From Nonomuraea indica (GTDB taxonomy: Bacteria > Actinomycetota > Actinomycetes > Streptosporangiales > Streptosporangiaceae), in the NCBI RefSeq assembly GCF_002850745.1, contig NZ_KZ559474.1:1-64000 (forward strand): DNA of 64,000 bases, read 5' to 3'. The position numbers were made by a program, and so were the translations under genes. Below the pieces are notes generated by a model. The model had not been told where the DNA came from. It did not search any database and saw only the letters and a list, made by a program, of their open reading frames with translations. Below are positions 25,403-33,531 of this stretch, in pieces (the first letter of the stretch is position 1; each line of letters opens with the position of its first letter).

Positions 25403-26361
25403 CGATGCCAGACCCCGCCGGACCCGCGCCGTCGACCCCCGGAGCCGGCGCATCGAGGGGCCTGACAGGGGTGATCCCCCCGGTGTGCACCCCGATGACC
25501 CCCGACCGCGAGGTGGACGCCCGGTCGCTCACCCGGCTCGTCGACCACCTGCTGGAAGGCGGCGTCGACGCGCTGTTCGTGCTGGGTTCGTCCTCCGAGG
25601 TGGCCTACCTGCCGGACGCCCACCGGCGAGTGGTGCTGGACACCGTCGTCGGCCACGTGGCCGGGCAGGTACCCGTGCTCGCCGGGGTGATCGACATGAC
25701 GACGCCCCGCGTTCTCGACCACGCCAGGACCGCCGTCGAGGCGGGCGTGTCCGGCCTGGTCGCCACCGCGCCCTTCTACACGCGTACGCACCCGGAGGAG
25801 ATCCGCACCCACTTCCGGCTCATCGCGGCCCGGACCGGGCTGCCGCTGTACGCCTACGACCTGCCGGTGTCGGTCCACACCAAGCTCCCGGCCGGCCTGC
25901 TGCTGGAACTGGCCGCCGAGGGGGTGCTGGCCGGGGTCAAGGACTCCAGCGGCGACGACGGCGGCCTCCGGGAGGTCATCCTGGGCCGTACGCCGGGCTT
26001 CAGCGTGCTGACGGGGTCGGAGGTGACGGTCGACTCGGCCCTGTGGATGGGCGCCGACGGCGTGGTGCCGGGCCTCGGGAACGTCGACCCCCACGGCTAC
26101 GTCCGGCTGGCCGCCTGCGCGGGCCGCGGCGAGTGGGAGGCGGCCCGCCAGGAACAGGAACGGCTGGTCCGGCTCTTCGAGATCGTCCGGGTGGGAGGCT
26201 CGCGGATGGGCGGCAGCTCGTCGGGGCTCGGCGCCTTCAAGGCGGCGCTGTACCTGCGCGGCGTCATCGCCCACCCGGTCACGGCCTCGCCCCAGATCCC
26301 GTTGAACGACGACGAGATCGGCCGCGTCGGCAAACACCTGGCCGCGGCCGGCCTCCTCTAG
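25399..26361 (+). CDS. DapA/NanA-family aldolase, probable N-acetylneuraminate lyase
   Basis: This 320-aa TIM-barrel class I aldolase should cleave a 2-keto sugar acid to pyruvate plus an aldehyde. It has the pyruvate-binding 'LGSSSEVAYL' (family GxTGE), the catalytic Tyr in 'LYAYDLPVSVHTKLP', and the Schiff-base Lys in 'AGVKDSSGD'. The 'SVHTKL' segment after the Tyr motif is closer to lyase-type 'SGVKL' than to the 'GRTG' of dihydrodipicolinate synthase. That, with the sialidase and importer, points to sialic-acid cleavage; other keto-acid aldolases remain possible. GTG at 25399 overlaps the upstream stop (GTGA) with AGGAG 6 nt before it. Confidence 0.8.
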   Translation: MTMPDPAGPAPSTPGAGASRGLTGVIPPVCTPMTPDREVDARSLTRLVDHLLEGGVDALFVLGSSSEVAYLPDAHRRVVLDTVVGHVAGQVPVLAGVIDMTTPRVLDHARTAVEAGVSGLVATAPFYTRTHPEEIRTHFRLIAARTGLPLYAYDLPVSVHTKLPAGLLLELAAEGVLAGVKDSSGDDGGLREVILGRTPGFSVLTGSEVTVDSALWMGADGVVPGLGNVDPHGYVRLAACAGRGEWEAARQEQERLVRLFEIVRVGGSRMGGSSSGLGAFKAALYLRGVIAHPVTASPQIPLNDDEIGRVGKHLAAAGLL

Positions 26362-26512
26362 AACGGAGGTCTCGACGGGCCCTCGGGGCGCCGGACGTGC
26401 CGCCTGCAGGGCGAGGTCTTCGGGGTCGGTGGCCTCGTCCGCCGCGTCGTCCATCGGGCAGGTGTCCGGCATCCCGACGATCTCGTCAGCACGTCGACGG
26501 CCGTCACGTGGC

Positions 26513-27865
26513 TCAGGCCGGCGGGACGTCCCACGTCACGGTGCGTGTCAGCGCCCCGTGGGCGCGGAAGGACCTGGCCCATCCGAGGGTCTCGAAGCGC
26601 CCGTTCTCGTTGTCGGGCTTGCCCGTCGCGATGTCCCTCGCCCCCTCGTTGAAGTTGTATCGGTCCTCGGCGTGAATGGTGATCTCCATGGTCGCCCGCC
26701 CGCCCTCGATCCGGACGTCGGCCGAGCCCCACGTGGTGAAGCTGCCCAGCGTCTTCTGCCAGTTCTCCGTCTCGGAGTCCGCGCCACTCACCCCGCCCGT
26801 CATCCGGAACTGGCTCTGGCCGGTCTCCTTGTGGAGGCGCATGGCCTCCGTCATCGCGTCCTCGACCGCGTAGTCGACGGACTGCCGGATGCCGTAGTCC
26901 TCCTCGTACGCACGCGCGAAATCGACCTCGAAATCGTCACCCGACCCGCTCATGTAGTGCTCGTACGCGGCGGTGCCGTCCTTCAGGTCCTCACGTTTCC
27001 ACTGGCCGCCGCGCAACATCGCCCGCCACTTGTACCAGCTCTTGTAGTCGTCAAGAGTCGGCTTCGCACGGGGGTCGTAGGGGAAGTCGTGATCGTAGCC
27101 GATGGTCGGCGCCCCGTCACGACCGATCCGGTACGCCCGGTCGTCGGGATCGCTTCTCGGACGGTGGACGGGAGGCGGAGAGTGCTTGTCGGGCGCCTCT
27201 GCCCGCAGCACGGTCACGGCTCCGGTGGCAGCCAGCGCGGTCGTGCGCCCGAACGCCGTGCCGAGGCGCGAGCGCTTGGCCGCGGCGGCGAACTTCGGGG
27301 CCTTGGCCCCGAGCATCCGGCGCAGCCGGGTCTCCACGGCGCGAATCAGCTTCTGTCCGAAATACCGCTCGAACTTCTGCCGCAGCTTCGCGAGCGCCTT
27401 CTTGGCGAAAGCCCGCATGATCATGACCATTCCCCGGGCCTGGAGAGCGGCGAGTCCGCCGCTGATCACCGCCGACGCGGCCGCCCACACCAGGACGATC
27501 AGCACGTACGTCGCCAGCATCCTGAGGATGATCTTGACGATCTCGACGATCCTCGCGAACAGATCGTGACCGTCGGCAAGCGCGTGCAGGGAGGCCGCGA
27601 GGCTCTGCAGGTGCCCCTTCTGCTCCCCGTCATCGTGGTAGTCGGCCCAGAAGGTGTTGGCCTCGTCGATGTGGCCGCCGGAGTTCTTCGTGGAGGCGTA
27701 CGTGACGGCACCGTGGGCGCCGGGATTCACCGTGTCCGTCAGCTTGGTGGCACAGAAGCGGTATGCGGCCCCGCACGTGCGGAGATGATCCTCGTCCTCC
27801 GGCGGCCATTCGACTTCGAGCAGCGAGAACGGGCCATGCAGAGCCGCCGGAAGCTCGACCGCCAT
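26513..27865 (-). CDS. Candidate type VII-secreted polymorphic toxin (CpnT-like N-terminus)
   Basis: The N-terminus of this 450-aa protein ('LPAALHGPFSLLEVEWPPED', a helical region to about residue 100) resembles the WXG100-like/CpnT N-terminal domain used as a type VII secretion adaptor. A hydrophobic segment follows ('MLATYVLIVLVWAAASAVISG' minus the last residues, about 115-138), then a basic linker rich in Lys/Arg/Ala. The C-terminal domain of about 150 residues contains 'AEDRYNFNEGARDIATGKPD' and ends in 'LTRTVTWD'. I do not recognise a catalytic motif in it. No clear immunity gene is adjacent on the expected side. Toxin function is inference from architecture. Confidence 0.55.
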   Translation of the reverse strand: MAVELPAALHGPFSLLEVEWPPEDEDHLRTCGAAYRFCATKLTDTVNPGAHGAVTYASTKNSGGHIDEANTFWADYHDDGEQKGHLQSLAASLHALADGHDLFARIVEIVKIILRMLATYVLIVLVWAAASAVISGGLAALQARGMVMIMRAFAKKALAKLRQKFERYFGQKLIRAVETRLRRMLGAKAPKFAAAAKRSRLGTAFGRTTALAATGAVTVLRAEAPDKHSPPPVHRPRSDPDDRAYRIGRDGAPTIGYDHDFPYDPRAKPTLDDYKSWYKWRAMLRGGQWKREDLKDGTAAYEHYMSGSGDDFEVDFARAYEEDYGIRQSVDYAVEDAMTEAMRLHKETGQSQFRMTGGVSGADSETENWQKTLGSFTTWGSADVRIEGGRATMEITIHAEDRYNFNEGARDIATGKPDNENGRFETLGWARSFRAHGALTRTVTWDVPPA

Positions 27866-28080
27866 CAGTCAGCCTCGACGCGGTCGTGTGCCCGCGGCTC
27901 ACCGCCGAGGTCCCAGGACGACACCGGCCTCACTGTCCCGCTCCCACGTACGACGCAGACTATGTCGGCGCCACCCTACCGCATCATGATCATCGGAGGG
28001 TAGGTGCTCGTGGGGCGACGTTCCGGACGTGGTGCTTCGAGGACGGCGGACGCCCGTGGACGACGGCTGGCGGCCACGGA

Positions 28081-28542
28081 TCAGAAGGTGACTTCGCTGA
28101 CGTCGTGCTCGTCGCGGCCTCGGATCTGGGTGCACCGAGGGAGGTCTTCGATGCCGCCACCTGCGGGGATCATGCCCCAGAGGAAGGGGATCAGGTAGCG
28201 AGGAGGCTCTCCCAGGAGGACGGTCAGGTCGTCCTCGGTGATGGTGAGGACGAAGGGTGAGCCTGGTTGCCCGGGGTTCCAGCCCTGTTCGAGGGCTCGC
28301 CGGACGCACCCGGCGACGAGGAGGGGGCCGACCGCGATCGTCCGCTGTCCGAACCGGTTGTCCGGCCGGGCGCAGGGCAGTGACACCACCAGAACACGCC
28401 CCGGCTCCTCGACCCGCTCGACGGTGACGGTGAGGGGACTCCAGCCGTCGCTCTGCCGGTCGGTGGACCTGCGCCGGATCCGCCAGCGGAAGGCGGTGCC
28501 GTCGACGCTGATCGGCCGCGAGCCCTTCCTGGGCATCGCCAC
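28081..28542 (-). CDS. Hypothetical protein (153 aa)
   Basis: This soluble protein belongs to a widespread but uncharacterised group: basic start 'MPRKGSRPISVDGTAFRWRI', then a beta-rich core ending in 'ALEQGWNPGQPGSPFVLT'. The function is unknown. GTG at 28542 (GGGAGG 5 nt upstream) or ATG at 28536 could start it. It lies 215 bp upstream of the candidate toxin gene on the same strand, with no evidence that they work together. Confidence 0.6.
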   Translation of the reverse strand: MAMPRKGSRPISVDGTAFRWRIRRRSTDRQSDGWSPLTVTVERVEEPGRVLVVSLPCARPDNRFGQRTIAVGPLLVAGCVRRALEQGWNPGQPGSPFVLTITEDDLTVLLGEPPRYLIPFLWGMIPAGGGIEDLPRCTQIRGRDEHDVSEVTF

Positions 28543-28686
28543 GGGCGCCTCCCTGCCGCTGCTCGGTTGCGTCGCTGTTCGGACGGGCGTAAGCGTAACC
28601 GCCGCTCATCCTCGTGATCGAGCCGTTTTCGCGGGCGACCCACGCGTACTCGCCCCGTGCCCGGTTCGCGGGTGCGGCGGATCCGC

Positions 28687-28715
28687 TTGACGCGTCACCG
28701 TGGGGCGGTTAAACG
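28687..28715 (+). promoter_or_regulatory. Promoter TTGACG-17-TAAACG
   Basis: A near-consensus -35 (28687-28692) and -10 (28710-28715) are spaced by 17 bp. The transcription start is expected at about 28722, on the ATG of the next gene, with no ribosome-binding site, so a leaderless message is predicted. Confidence 0.6.
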
Positions 28716-28721
28716 ACAGTC

Positions 28722-29711
28722 ATGACAACCGTCCTCGCGCGTCTGCGCGGCGCGCTCACCAACCTGGATCTGGGCGTCGTGCTCCTCGTCGCCGCCGCCG
28801 TGAGCGTGCTCGACCTGCTGGAGGTGCTCAAGGACGGCCAGTCCGACAAACTCATCCTGCCGGTGCTCGCCCTGCTCGCGTTCGTGTGGATCAGGGACCG
28901 CAGCAGGCAGGGGCGCATGGCCGATCAGGTCGCCGCCCTGGCGCGGACGACCGACGGCATGTGGCGGGTGCTGGCCAGCGGCGACTCCGTGAAGTCGCTC
29001 AGCGGGGCGGCCATCACCCGTGTCCTGGCCGAAGCGCGGGCGGGCAGCGACATGTGGCTGTTCAAGGGCGGCACCGGCACCTACATCAGGGCCGTCACCC
29101 TGCCCGAGTGCATCGAGCGGGCCAAGCGTGGCCGCAGCAGGCTGCGCTTCCTGCTGGAGCTGCTCGACCCCACCGACGAGGCGCTGTGCGCCTCCTACAC
29201 CGAGCTGCACCGCAACCTGTCCCAGGACGGCTCGGAGGAGAAGGGGTGGACGTCGCTCGGCACACGCAAGGACGTGTACGCCACGATCCTGTCGGCCTGC
29301 TGGTACCACCAGCGCAACAGCCAGCTGCTGGATCTCAAGATCGGCCTGTCGAACACGATCTCGCTGTTCCGGTGCGACCTCACCTCGCACCACCTGGTGA
29401 TCACCCAGCGCGGCCCCGAGTTCCCCGGCCTGGCGATCCCGCGTACCAGCCCGCACTACAACCCCTGGTACGTCGAACTGGAGAACAGCCTGAACCAGAC
29501 CCGGCTGCTGCCCATCCACCGGGCGACGCCGCTGAGCGCCGCCCCCACCGTGGCCGAGACCCGGGATCTCTTCGTGGCGCTGGGCATCCCGCTCACCGAC
29601 GAGTTCACCGACGCCGACGTGGCGGACATCGCCCGCGGCGCGCTCAACCGCGTCGACCCGTACCGGGGCCGGGTGCAGGTGCCCGTCCCGAGGACCGCGT
29701 CCGTCACCTGA
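28722..29711 (+). CDS. Membrane-anchored protein of unknown function
   Basis: This 329-aa protein has two N-terminal membrane helices ('GVVLLVAAAVSVLDLLEVL' at about residues 18-36 and 'LILPVLALLAFVWIRD' at about 44-59) that present a cytoplasmic domain. That domain has 'SDMWLFKGGTGTYIRAVTLP' and later 'HHLVITQRGPEFPGLAI', with spacing somewhat like phospholipase-D-fold sensor domains, but no HKD motif is present. I cannot name the family with confidence. It is monocistronic. Confidence 0.6.
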   Translation: MTTVLARLRGALTNLDLGVVLLVAAAVSVLDLLEVLKDGQSDKLILPVLALLAFVWIRDRSRQGRMADQVAALARTTDGMWRVLASGDSVKSLSGAAITRVLAEARAGSDMWLFKGGTGTYIRAVTLPECIERAKRGRSRLRFLLELLDPTDEALCASYTELHRNLSQDGSEEKGWTSLGTRKDVYATILSACWYHQRNSQLLDLKIGLSNTISLFRCDLTSHHLVITQRGPEFPGLAIPRTSPHYNPWYVELENSLNQTRLLPIHRATPLSAAPTVAETRDLFVALGIPLTDEFTDADVADIARGALNRVDPYRGRVQVPVPRTASVT

Positions 29712-29774
29712 GGGGCCGCAGGGGGAGGAGCCGGCCCGCTCGCCCGCCCGGGCGGTGCGGGCCAATCACTCACC

Positions 29775-29867
29775 ATGAGTACCCCCGCGCCCGTGGGACC
29801 GGTGACCGTTCCCGAGGCCGTCCTGGCTCGCGCCGGAGGGGGCGCCGTCACCCCCATGTGGCGCAAC
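29775..29867 (+). pseudogene. N-terminal fragment of an APH(3')-like phosphotransferase
   Basis: The first 31 codons read 'PVGPVTVPEAVLARAGGG' and 'AVTPMWRN', closely resembling the N-terminus of aminoglycoside 3'-phosphotransferases ('VP..V...AGG..LTPVWRNE'). Beyond the WRN motif the similarity ends abruptly at the 3' end of the convergent NmrA gene. The nucleotide-binding and catalytic motifs are absent. It is inferred to be a truncated remnant, its 3' part lost or replaced. Confidence 0.45.
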
Positions 29868-29900
29868 ACGCTGGCGCCGCCGGCACTCCTGCGGGGCGGA

Positions 29901-30773
29901 TTACGGCAGGAGCGGGCGGAGGTGGGCGTAGGCCCAGCCGGCGAGCGTGGTCGGGGTGGTGGTGACCAGGTCACGCGGCTGCTCCGGCACCAGGTCGCGG
30001 GACCCGGCGGTCATGCCGACGATGCCCTCCACCGCCGAGGGCGGCAGCCCGGCGCCGAGCAGGGCGGCGCGTACGTCGTCGTCGGTGACGACCGCCAGCC
30101 GGATCGGGCGGCCGAGCGCGCCGGTGAGGATCTCGGCGACCTGGCGGAAGGTGAGATCCTGCGGGCCGTGCACGGCCTGCACCACCCGGCCCCGCCAGGC
30201 GTCGCTGAGCAGCCGGGCCGCGACGACGTCGCCGATGTCGCGCGGGTCCACCCAGGGCATGGGCCGGTCCGGGTCGCCTGCCGTGGTCAGCACCCCGGCG
30301 GCCAGCCCGTCGAGCTCCTGCTGCAGGTTGGTGAAGAAGTAGCCGCAGCGCAGGTGCAGCACGTCCGCGCCGGAGGCGTCGAACAGTTCCTCGATCGCGG
30401 CCAGGCCGTCGATGTGGCCGACGCCGTGCCGTTTCTCCGCGCCGATGCTGCTCAGCAGGACGAGCCGGGCGACGTCGCCGGCCTTGGCGGCCTCCGCGAC
30501 GGCCGCGGCGGTGCGCCGCGAGGTCTCCACGGGCTCCTCCACCACGTGCGGAGTCGGGTCGACCCAGAACACGGTGTGCGCCCCGGCCGTCGCCTCGCGG
30601 ACGAACGCGGCGTCGGTGAGGTCGCCCTGGCGGACCTCGACGCGTCCGCGCGTCTCGGCGTCCAGGCGCATCGGGTCGCGGACGAGCACGCGGGGGCGTA
30701 CGCCCGCCTGCAGCAGCAGGCGGACCACACGTGACCCCACGTGCCCGGTCGGAGTGGTGACGGCGATGGTCAT
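29901..30773 (-). CDS. NmrA-family NAD(P)-binding protein
   Basis: This 290-aa atypical short-chain dehydrogenase has an N-terminal Rossmann 'VTTPTGHVGSRVVRLLLQAG' (GxxGxxG), then 'RVEVRQGDLTDAAF', 'LVLLSSIGAEK' and 'WVDPRDIGDVVAA'. Members act as NAD(P)H-dependent reductases, epimerases or redox sensors. The canonical YxxxK catalytic pair is not evident, which suits the NmrA/azoreductase-like group. The ATG at 30773 follows AAGGA. A perfect inverted repeat lies 85 bp upstream. Confidence 0.8.
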   Translation of the reverse strand: MTIAVTTPTGHVGSRVVRLLLQAGVRPRVLVRDPMRLDAETRGRVEVRQGDLTDAAFVREATAGAHTVFWVDPTPHVVEEPVETSRRTAAAVAEAAKAGDVARLVLLSSIGAEKRHGVGHIDGLAAIEELFDASGADVLHLRCGYFFTNLQQELDGLAAGVLTTAGDPDRPMPWVDPRDIGDVVAARLLSDAWRGRVVQAVHGPQDLTFRQVAEILTGALGRPIRLAVVTDDDVRAALLGAGLPPSAVEGIVGMTAGSRDLVPEQPRDLVTTTPTTLAGWAYAHLRPLLP

Positions 30774-30857
30774 CTCGCATCCTTTCCCGCACGTCCCCGC
30801 GCGAGGTGTCGGCAGGTCTGCCCGCCCGCGCTCGCGGCGGGCGGGGCAAGATCGTAG

Positions 30858-30872
30858 TGTCGGCCACCGACA
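30858..30872. promoter_or_regulatory. Inverted repeat TGTCGG-CCA-CCGACA
   Basis: The arms are perfect 6-mers around 3 bp, in the promoter region of the NmrA gene. The form is typical for a TetR-family operator, but no TetR gene is adjacent. It overlaps the first unit of the neighbouring repeat array. Confidence 0.45.
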
Positions 30873-31024
30873 ATCAGGCCGGCCGACAATCAGGCGACCG
30901 ATGATCGGGGCCGACCGATGATCAGGCCGAATCGGGCCACCGATGATCGGGCCACCGGTGATCAGGCCGACCGATGATCGGGCCGCCGATGATCAGGCCG
31001 GCCGATGATCAGGTGGTGATCGGC
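30861..31024. repeat. Minisatellite of about ten 15-17-bp units
   Basis: Direct units follow the consensus GCC-R-(A)-CCGATGATC-R-G, ending alternately in ATCAG and ATCGG. About ten are recognisable, with one shortened (near 30929) and early ones carrying ACAATCAG instead of GATGATCAG. Units abut without conserved spacers, so it is not CRISPR. It is not in a coding frame. Confidence 0.75.
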
Positions 31025-31105
31025 CTCCGGGGGCCGCTCGGGCGCGCCGGTTCCGCCCGCAGGCGCCGGCTGGCCTCGGGCCGCTGCTCGTAGGAAGATC
31101 GCCGT

Positions 31106-32257
31106 ATGGCTGCACGATCACGCGTCACCGTGGCGGGGCTGGTCCTGGTGGTGTCGGTCGCCGGCTGCGGCGACCAGGTGGCCGGCCGGGACCGGCTCCC
31201 TCCGGCCGGCGCGCCGGCCACCTCGGCCGGGCCCATGCCGACCGTGCCGGCGGACCACGTGTCGGCCCGGCCGGGCGGCCTGCGGGCGGGGTCGCTGGAG
31301 ACGGCGCCGCCGGAGACCTCGCTGGCCACGCCGATGGCCACGGGGACGCCCCGGCCCGCGACGGGGCCGCCGCGGTTCTTCGTCGCCGCGCCGCCACCGT
31401 CGGGGCACCTGCCGGAGGGGTCGGAGACGGTCGTCCAGACCCCGGCGCGGGCGGCCGTGCACGACGCCGAGACCGGCGCCGTCGTGGCGGAGGTGCCGCT
31501 GCCGCCGGGTGTGCGATCGTCGTGGCACCAGGTGGCCGCCACGCCGGACAACCGGACGTTCGTGCTGGCCGGATGGACGGGGCCGCGCACACCTCTCCGG
31601 TTCTTCAGCGTCACCCTCGACGGTGACGGGCGGCCCGGAAGGCCGGTGCTCGTCCCGGTCGAGATCGACGCCGGGCACACGCCGAGCGCCGTCGCCCTCA
31701 GCGCGGACGCCACCAGGCTCGCCTTCGCCGGTCCGCTGCTCGGCGGCGGCGGGCAGGTCGGCGTCGTCGACCTCGCCACCGGCCGGCGTCGCGACTGGTG
31801 GTCGGTCGAGCACCCGCTGGTGACCGGCCTGGCCTGGGCGCCCGACGGGCGGCGGCTCGCCTGGACGGCCGGCCCGCAGGGGATCGGCGTCCTCGACCTC
31901 GCCCGGCCGGGCACGGACCTGATGGCGGCCACCGCCCTGGTCCCGCTTCCGGGCGAAGGCCTGCGCCTGATGGAGTCGGTCGCCTTCACCCCCGACGGCA
32001 GGGACCTGGTGTACGCCGCCGGGAACGTCGTCGAGCGGGTCCCGGCCGCCGGCGGCGGTGAGCCGCGGGTGCTCGCCCGGCCCGAGGTGCCGGCCGGCGC
32101 GTCGCTCAGCCTGCGGTTCAGCCTCGACGGGAGCGGCCGGCACCTGATCTTCGCGCACGGGGCCGAGGCGTTCCGCGTCGACCTCGCCGACGGCTCGACC
32201 ACGCCGCTGCCGCTGGGGCGGTCGGGCGCGGGCGAGACGCCGCGTGTCGCCTGGTGA
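31106..32257 (+). CDS. Lipoprotein with beta-propeller-like repeats
   Basis: This 383-aa lipoprotein has a signal ending in 'VSVAGC' (Cys at about residue 21). A Pro/Thr-rich linker of about 70 residues leads to TolB/WD40-like repeats ('VALSADATRLAFAG', 'LAWAPDGRRLAWTAG', 'VAFTPDGRDLVYAAG', 'FSLDGSGRHLIFAHG'). These form a propeller outside the membrane. The role is unknown; scaffold or sensor functions are typical. There is no ribosome-binding site, and a TAGGAA stretch about 10 nt before the ATG could be a -10 of a leaderless message. It converges on the conservon operon with 17 bp between. Confidence 0.7.
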   Translation: MAARSRVTVAGLVLVVSVAGCGDQVAGRDRLPPAGAPATSAGPMPTVPADHVSARPGGLRAGSLETAPPETSLATPMATGTPRPATGPPRFFVAAPPPSGHLPEGSETVVQTPARAAVHDAETGAVVAEVPLPPGVRSSWHQVAATPDNRTFVLAGWTGPRTPLRFFSVTLDGDGRPGRPVLVPVEIDAGHTPSAVALSADATRLAFAGPLLGGGGQVGVVDLATGRRRDWWSVEHPLVTGLAWAPDGRRLAWTAGPQGIGVLDLARPGTDLMAATALVPLPGEGLRLMESVAFTPDGRDLVYAAGNVVERVPAAGGGEPRVLARPEVPAGASLSLRFSLDGSGRHLIFAHGAEAFRVDLADGSTTPLPLGRSGAGETPRVAW

Positions 32258-32274
32258 CCCGCGGCCGGTGACGG

Positions 32275-33531
32275 TCAGACGCCGTGTGCCGTCGGGTGAC
32301 GTTCGGCCGGGTCCGGGTGGAGCAGGACGGGCAGTGCGCTCCATCCGTGCGCGATGAAGGACGGGACGTGCGGCAGGCCGCCACCGTCCACGGCCAGGCG
32401 GAGGTCCGGGAAGCGGGCGAACAGCGCCGGCAGCGCGGCCAGCGCCTCCTGGCGGGCGAGCGGAGCCCCGATGCAGCGGTGCACGCCGATGCCGAAGGCC
32501 AGGTGCTCGGCCCGCTCCTGCGTGGCGTCGAACCGGTCCGCGTCCGGGCCGTGCTGGTCCGGGTCGTGCCCGGCGGCCAGGTAGCTGGTGATGATCGCGT
32601 CGCCCGCCTCGATCCGTACGCCGCCCACCTCGATCGGCTCGATCGCGAACCGCAGCGGCAGGTTGGCGATCGACGGCGCCCAGCGCAGCGTCTCCTCGAC
32701 CACCGCCTCCCAGCCGATCTCGCCCGCGAGGACCCGCCGGAGCTGGTCCGGATGGGTGAGCAGGGCGTGCACGGCGTTGCCGATCAGGTTGACGGTCGTC
32801 TCGTGCCCGGCCGCGATGAGGAGCAGCAGGGTGTCGCGCAGCTCGTCGTCGCTGAGCGAGTCGCCGCTGTCGCGGACGTTGATCAGCTCCGTGGTCAGGT
32901 CGTCGCCCGGGTGCTCGCGCTTGTGGGCGACCAGGGCGGGCAGGACGGTGCCGATCTGGGCCGCCGTCGCCGCCGCCTGCTCCGGGGTGGCGGTCGTGTC
33001 CATGATGGCCTCCATCATCTGGGCCATCTCCGCCCGCATGCCCGTCGGGACGCCGAACAGCTCGCAGATCATCCGCATCGGCAGCGGGTGGGCGTACGCG
33101 GTGCGCAGGTCGACGACCTGGCCCGGCGGCACCGCGGCCATGGCGTCCAGCAGGTCGGCGACGATTCCTTCGACGACCGGCTGCATGGCCTTCGTACGGC
33201 GCGCGGTGAAACTCGGGGCGAGCAGCTTGCGCAGCCGCCGGTGCTCCTCGCCGTAGGCGCTGAGCATGTTGGACACGCCGATCCAGGTCATGATCCACGT
33301 CCAGCCCGGCGTCTCGAGCGCCTGCGGCAGCAGCCGCCAGTGCCGCTTGTCCTTGCTGACCATCGGGTCCAGGATGACCTGCTTGAGCAGGTCGTGCCGG
33401 GTGACGGCCCAGGCCGGGATGCCGCCGGGCAGCTCTACGAGGACCAGGGGGCCGAGGTCACGTAACCGGCGGACCTCACCGGGGAGGTCGGCTCCGAAGG
33501 GGTCGAGGACGACGGGGGCTGCACTGCCCAA
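32275..33531 (-). CDS. Cytochrome P450, conservon-associated (CYP154-like, CvnF position)
   Basis: This 418-aa heme monooxygenase has I-helix 'LLLIAAGHETTVNLIGNAV' (AGxET), K-helix ExxR in 'VVEETLRWAPSI', and heme ligand loop 'FGIGVHRCIGAPLARQEA' (Cys ligand). The start is TTG at 33531, supported by AGGAG 8 nt upstream; no ATG or GTG in frame suits. Its first 97 bp overlap the end of the preceding P450 gene. CYP157/CYP154-type pairs follow cvnA-D in Streptomyces conservons, so the order fits. The substrate is unknown. Confidence 0.88.
   Translation of the reverse strand: MGSAAPVVLDPFGADLPGEVRRLRDLGPLVLVELPGGIPAWAVTRHDLLKQVILDPMVSKDKRHWRLLPQALETPGWTWIMTWIGVSNMLSAYGEEHRRLRKLLAPSFTARRTKAMQPVVEGIVADLLDAMAAVPPGQVVDLRTAYAHPLPMRMICELFGVPTGMRAEMAQMMEAIMDTTATPEQAAATAAQIGTVLPALVAHKREHPGDDLTTELINVRDSGDSLSDDELRDTLLLLIAAGHETTVNLIGNAVHALLTHPDQLRRVLAGEIGWEAVVEETLRWAPSIANLPLRFAIEPIEVGGVRIEAGDAIITSYLAAGHDPDQHGPDADRFDATQERAEHLAFGIGVHRCIGAPLARQEALAALPALFARFPDLRLAVDGGGLPHVPSFIAHGWSALPVLLHPDPAERHPTAHGV

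Larger units (their letters stand above)
30774..31105. other. 332-bp divergent intergenic region, mostly minisatellite
   Basis: It separates the NmrA gene (minus) from the lipoprotein (plus). It holds a TetR-style inverted repeat (30858-30872) and a repeat array (30861-31024). No gene is seen. Confidence 0.6.

Noticed and set aside
25399..26361. Assignment as dihydrodipicolinate synthase (dapA)
   Set aside because: The residues after the catalytic Tyr ('SVHTKL') are unlike the DapA 'GRTG' region and the context is a sialidase/importer island; a lyase-type aldolase is preferred.
26362..26512. Possible immunity gene or C-terminal extension downstream of the candidate toxin
   Set aside because: Short minus-strand frames here lack a ribosome-binding site and protein-like composition, so I do not call a gene.
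29775..30734. Plus-strand 319-codon frame over the NmrA gene
   Set aside because: Only its first 31 codons resemble a real protein (an APH fragment); the rest is the shadow of NmrA.
30861..31024. CRISPR array
   Set aside because: Units abut without unique spacers, vary in length, and no cas genes are nearby; it is a minisatellite.
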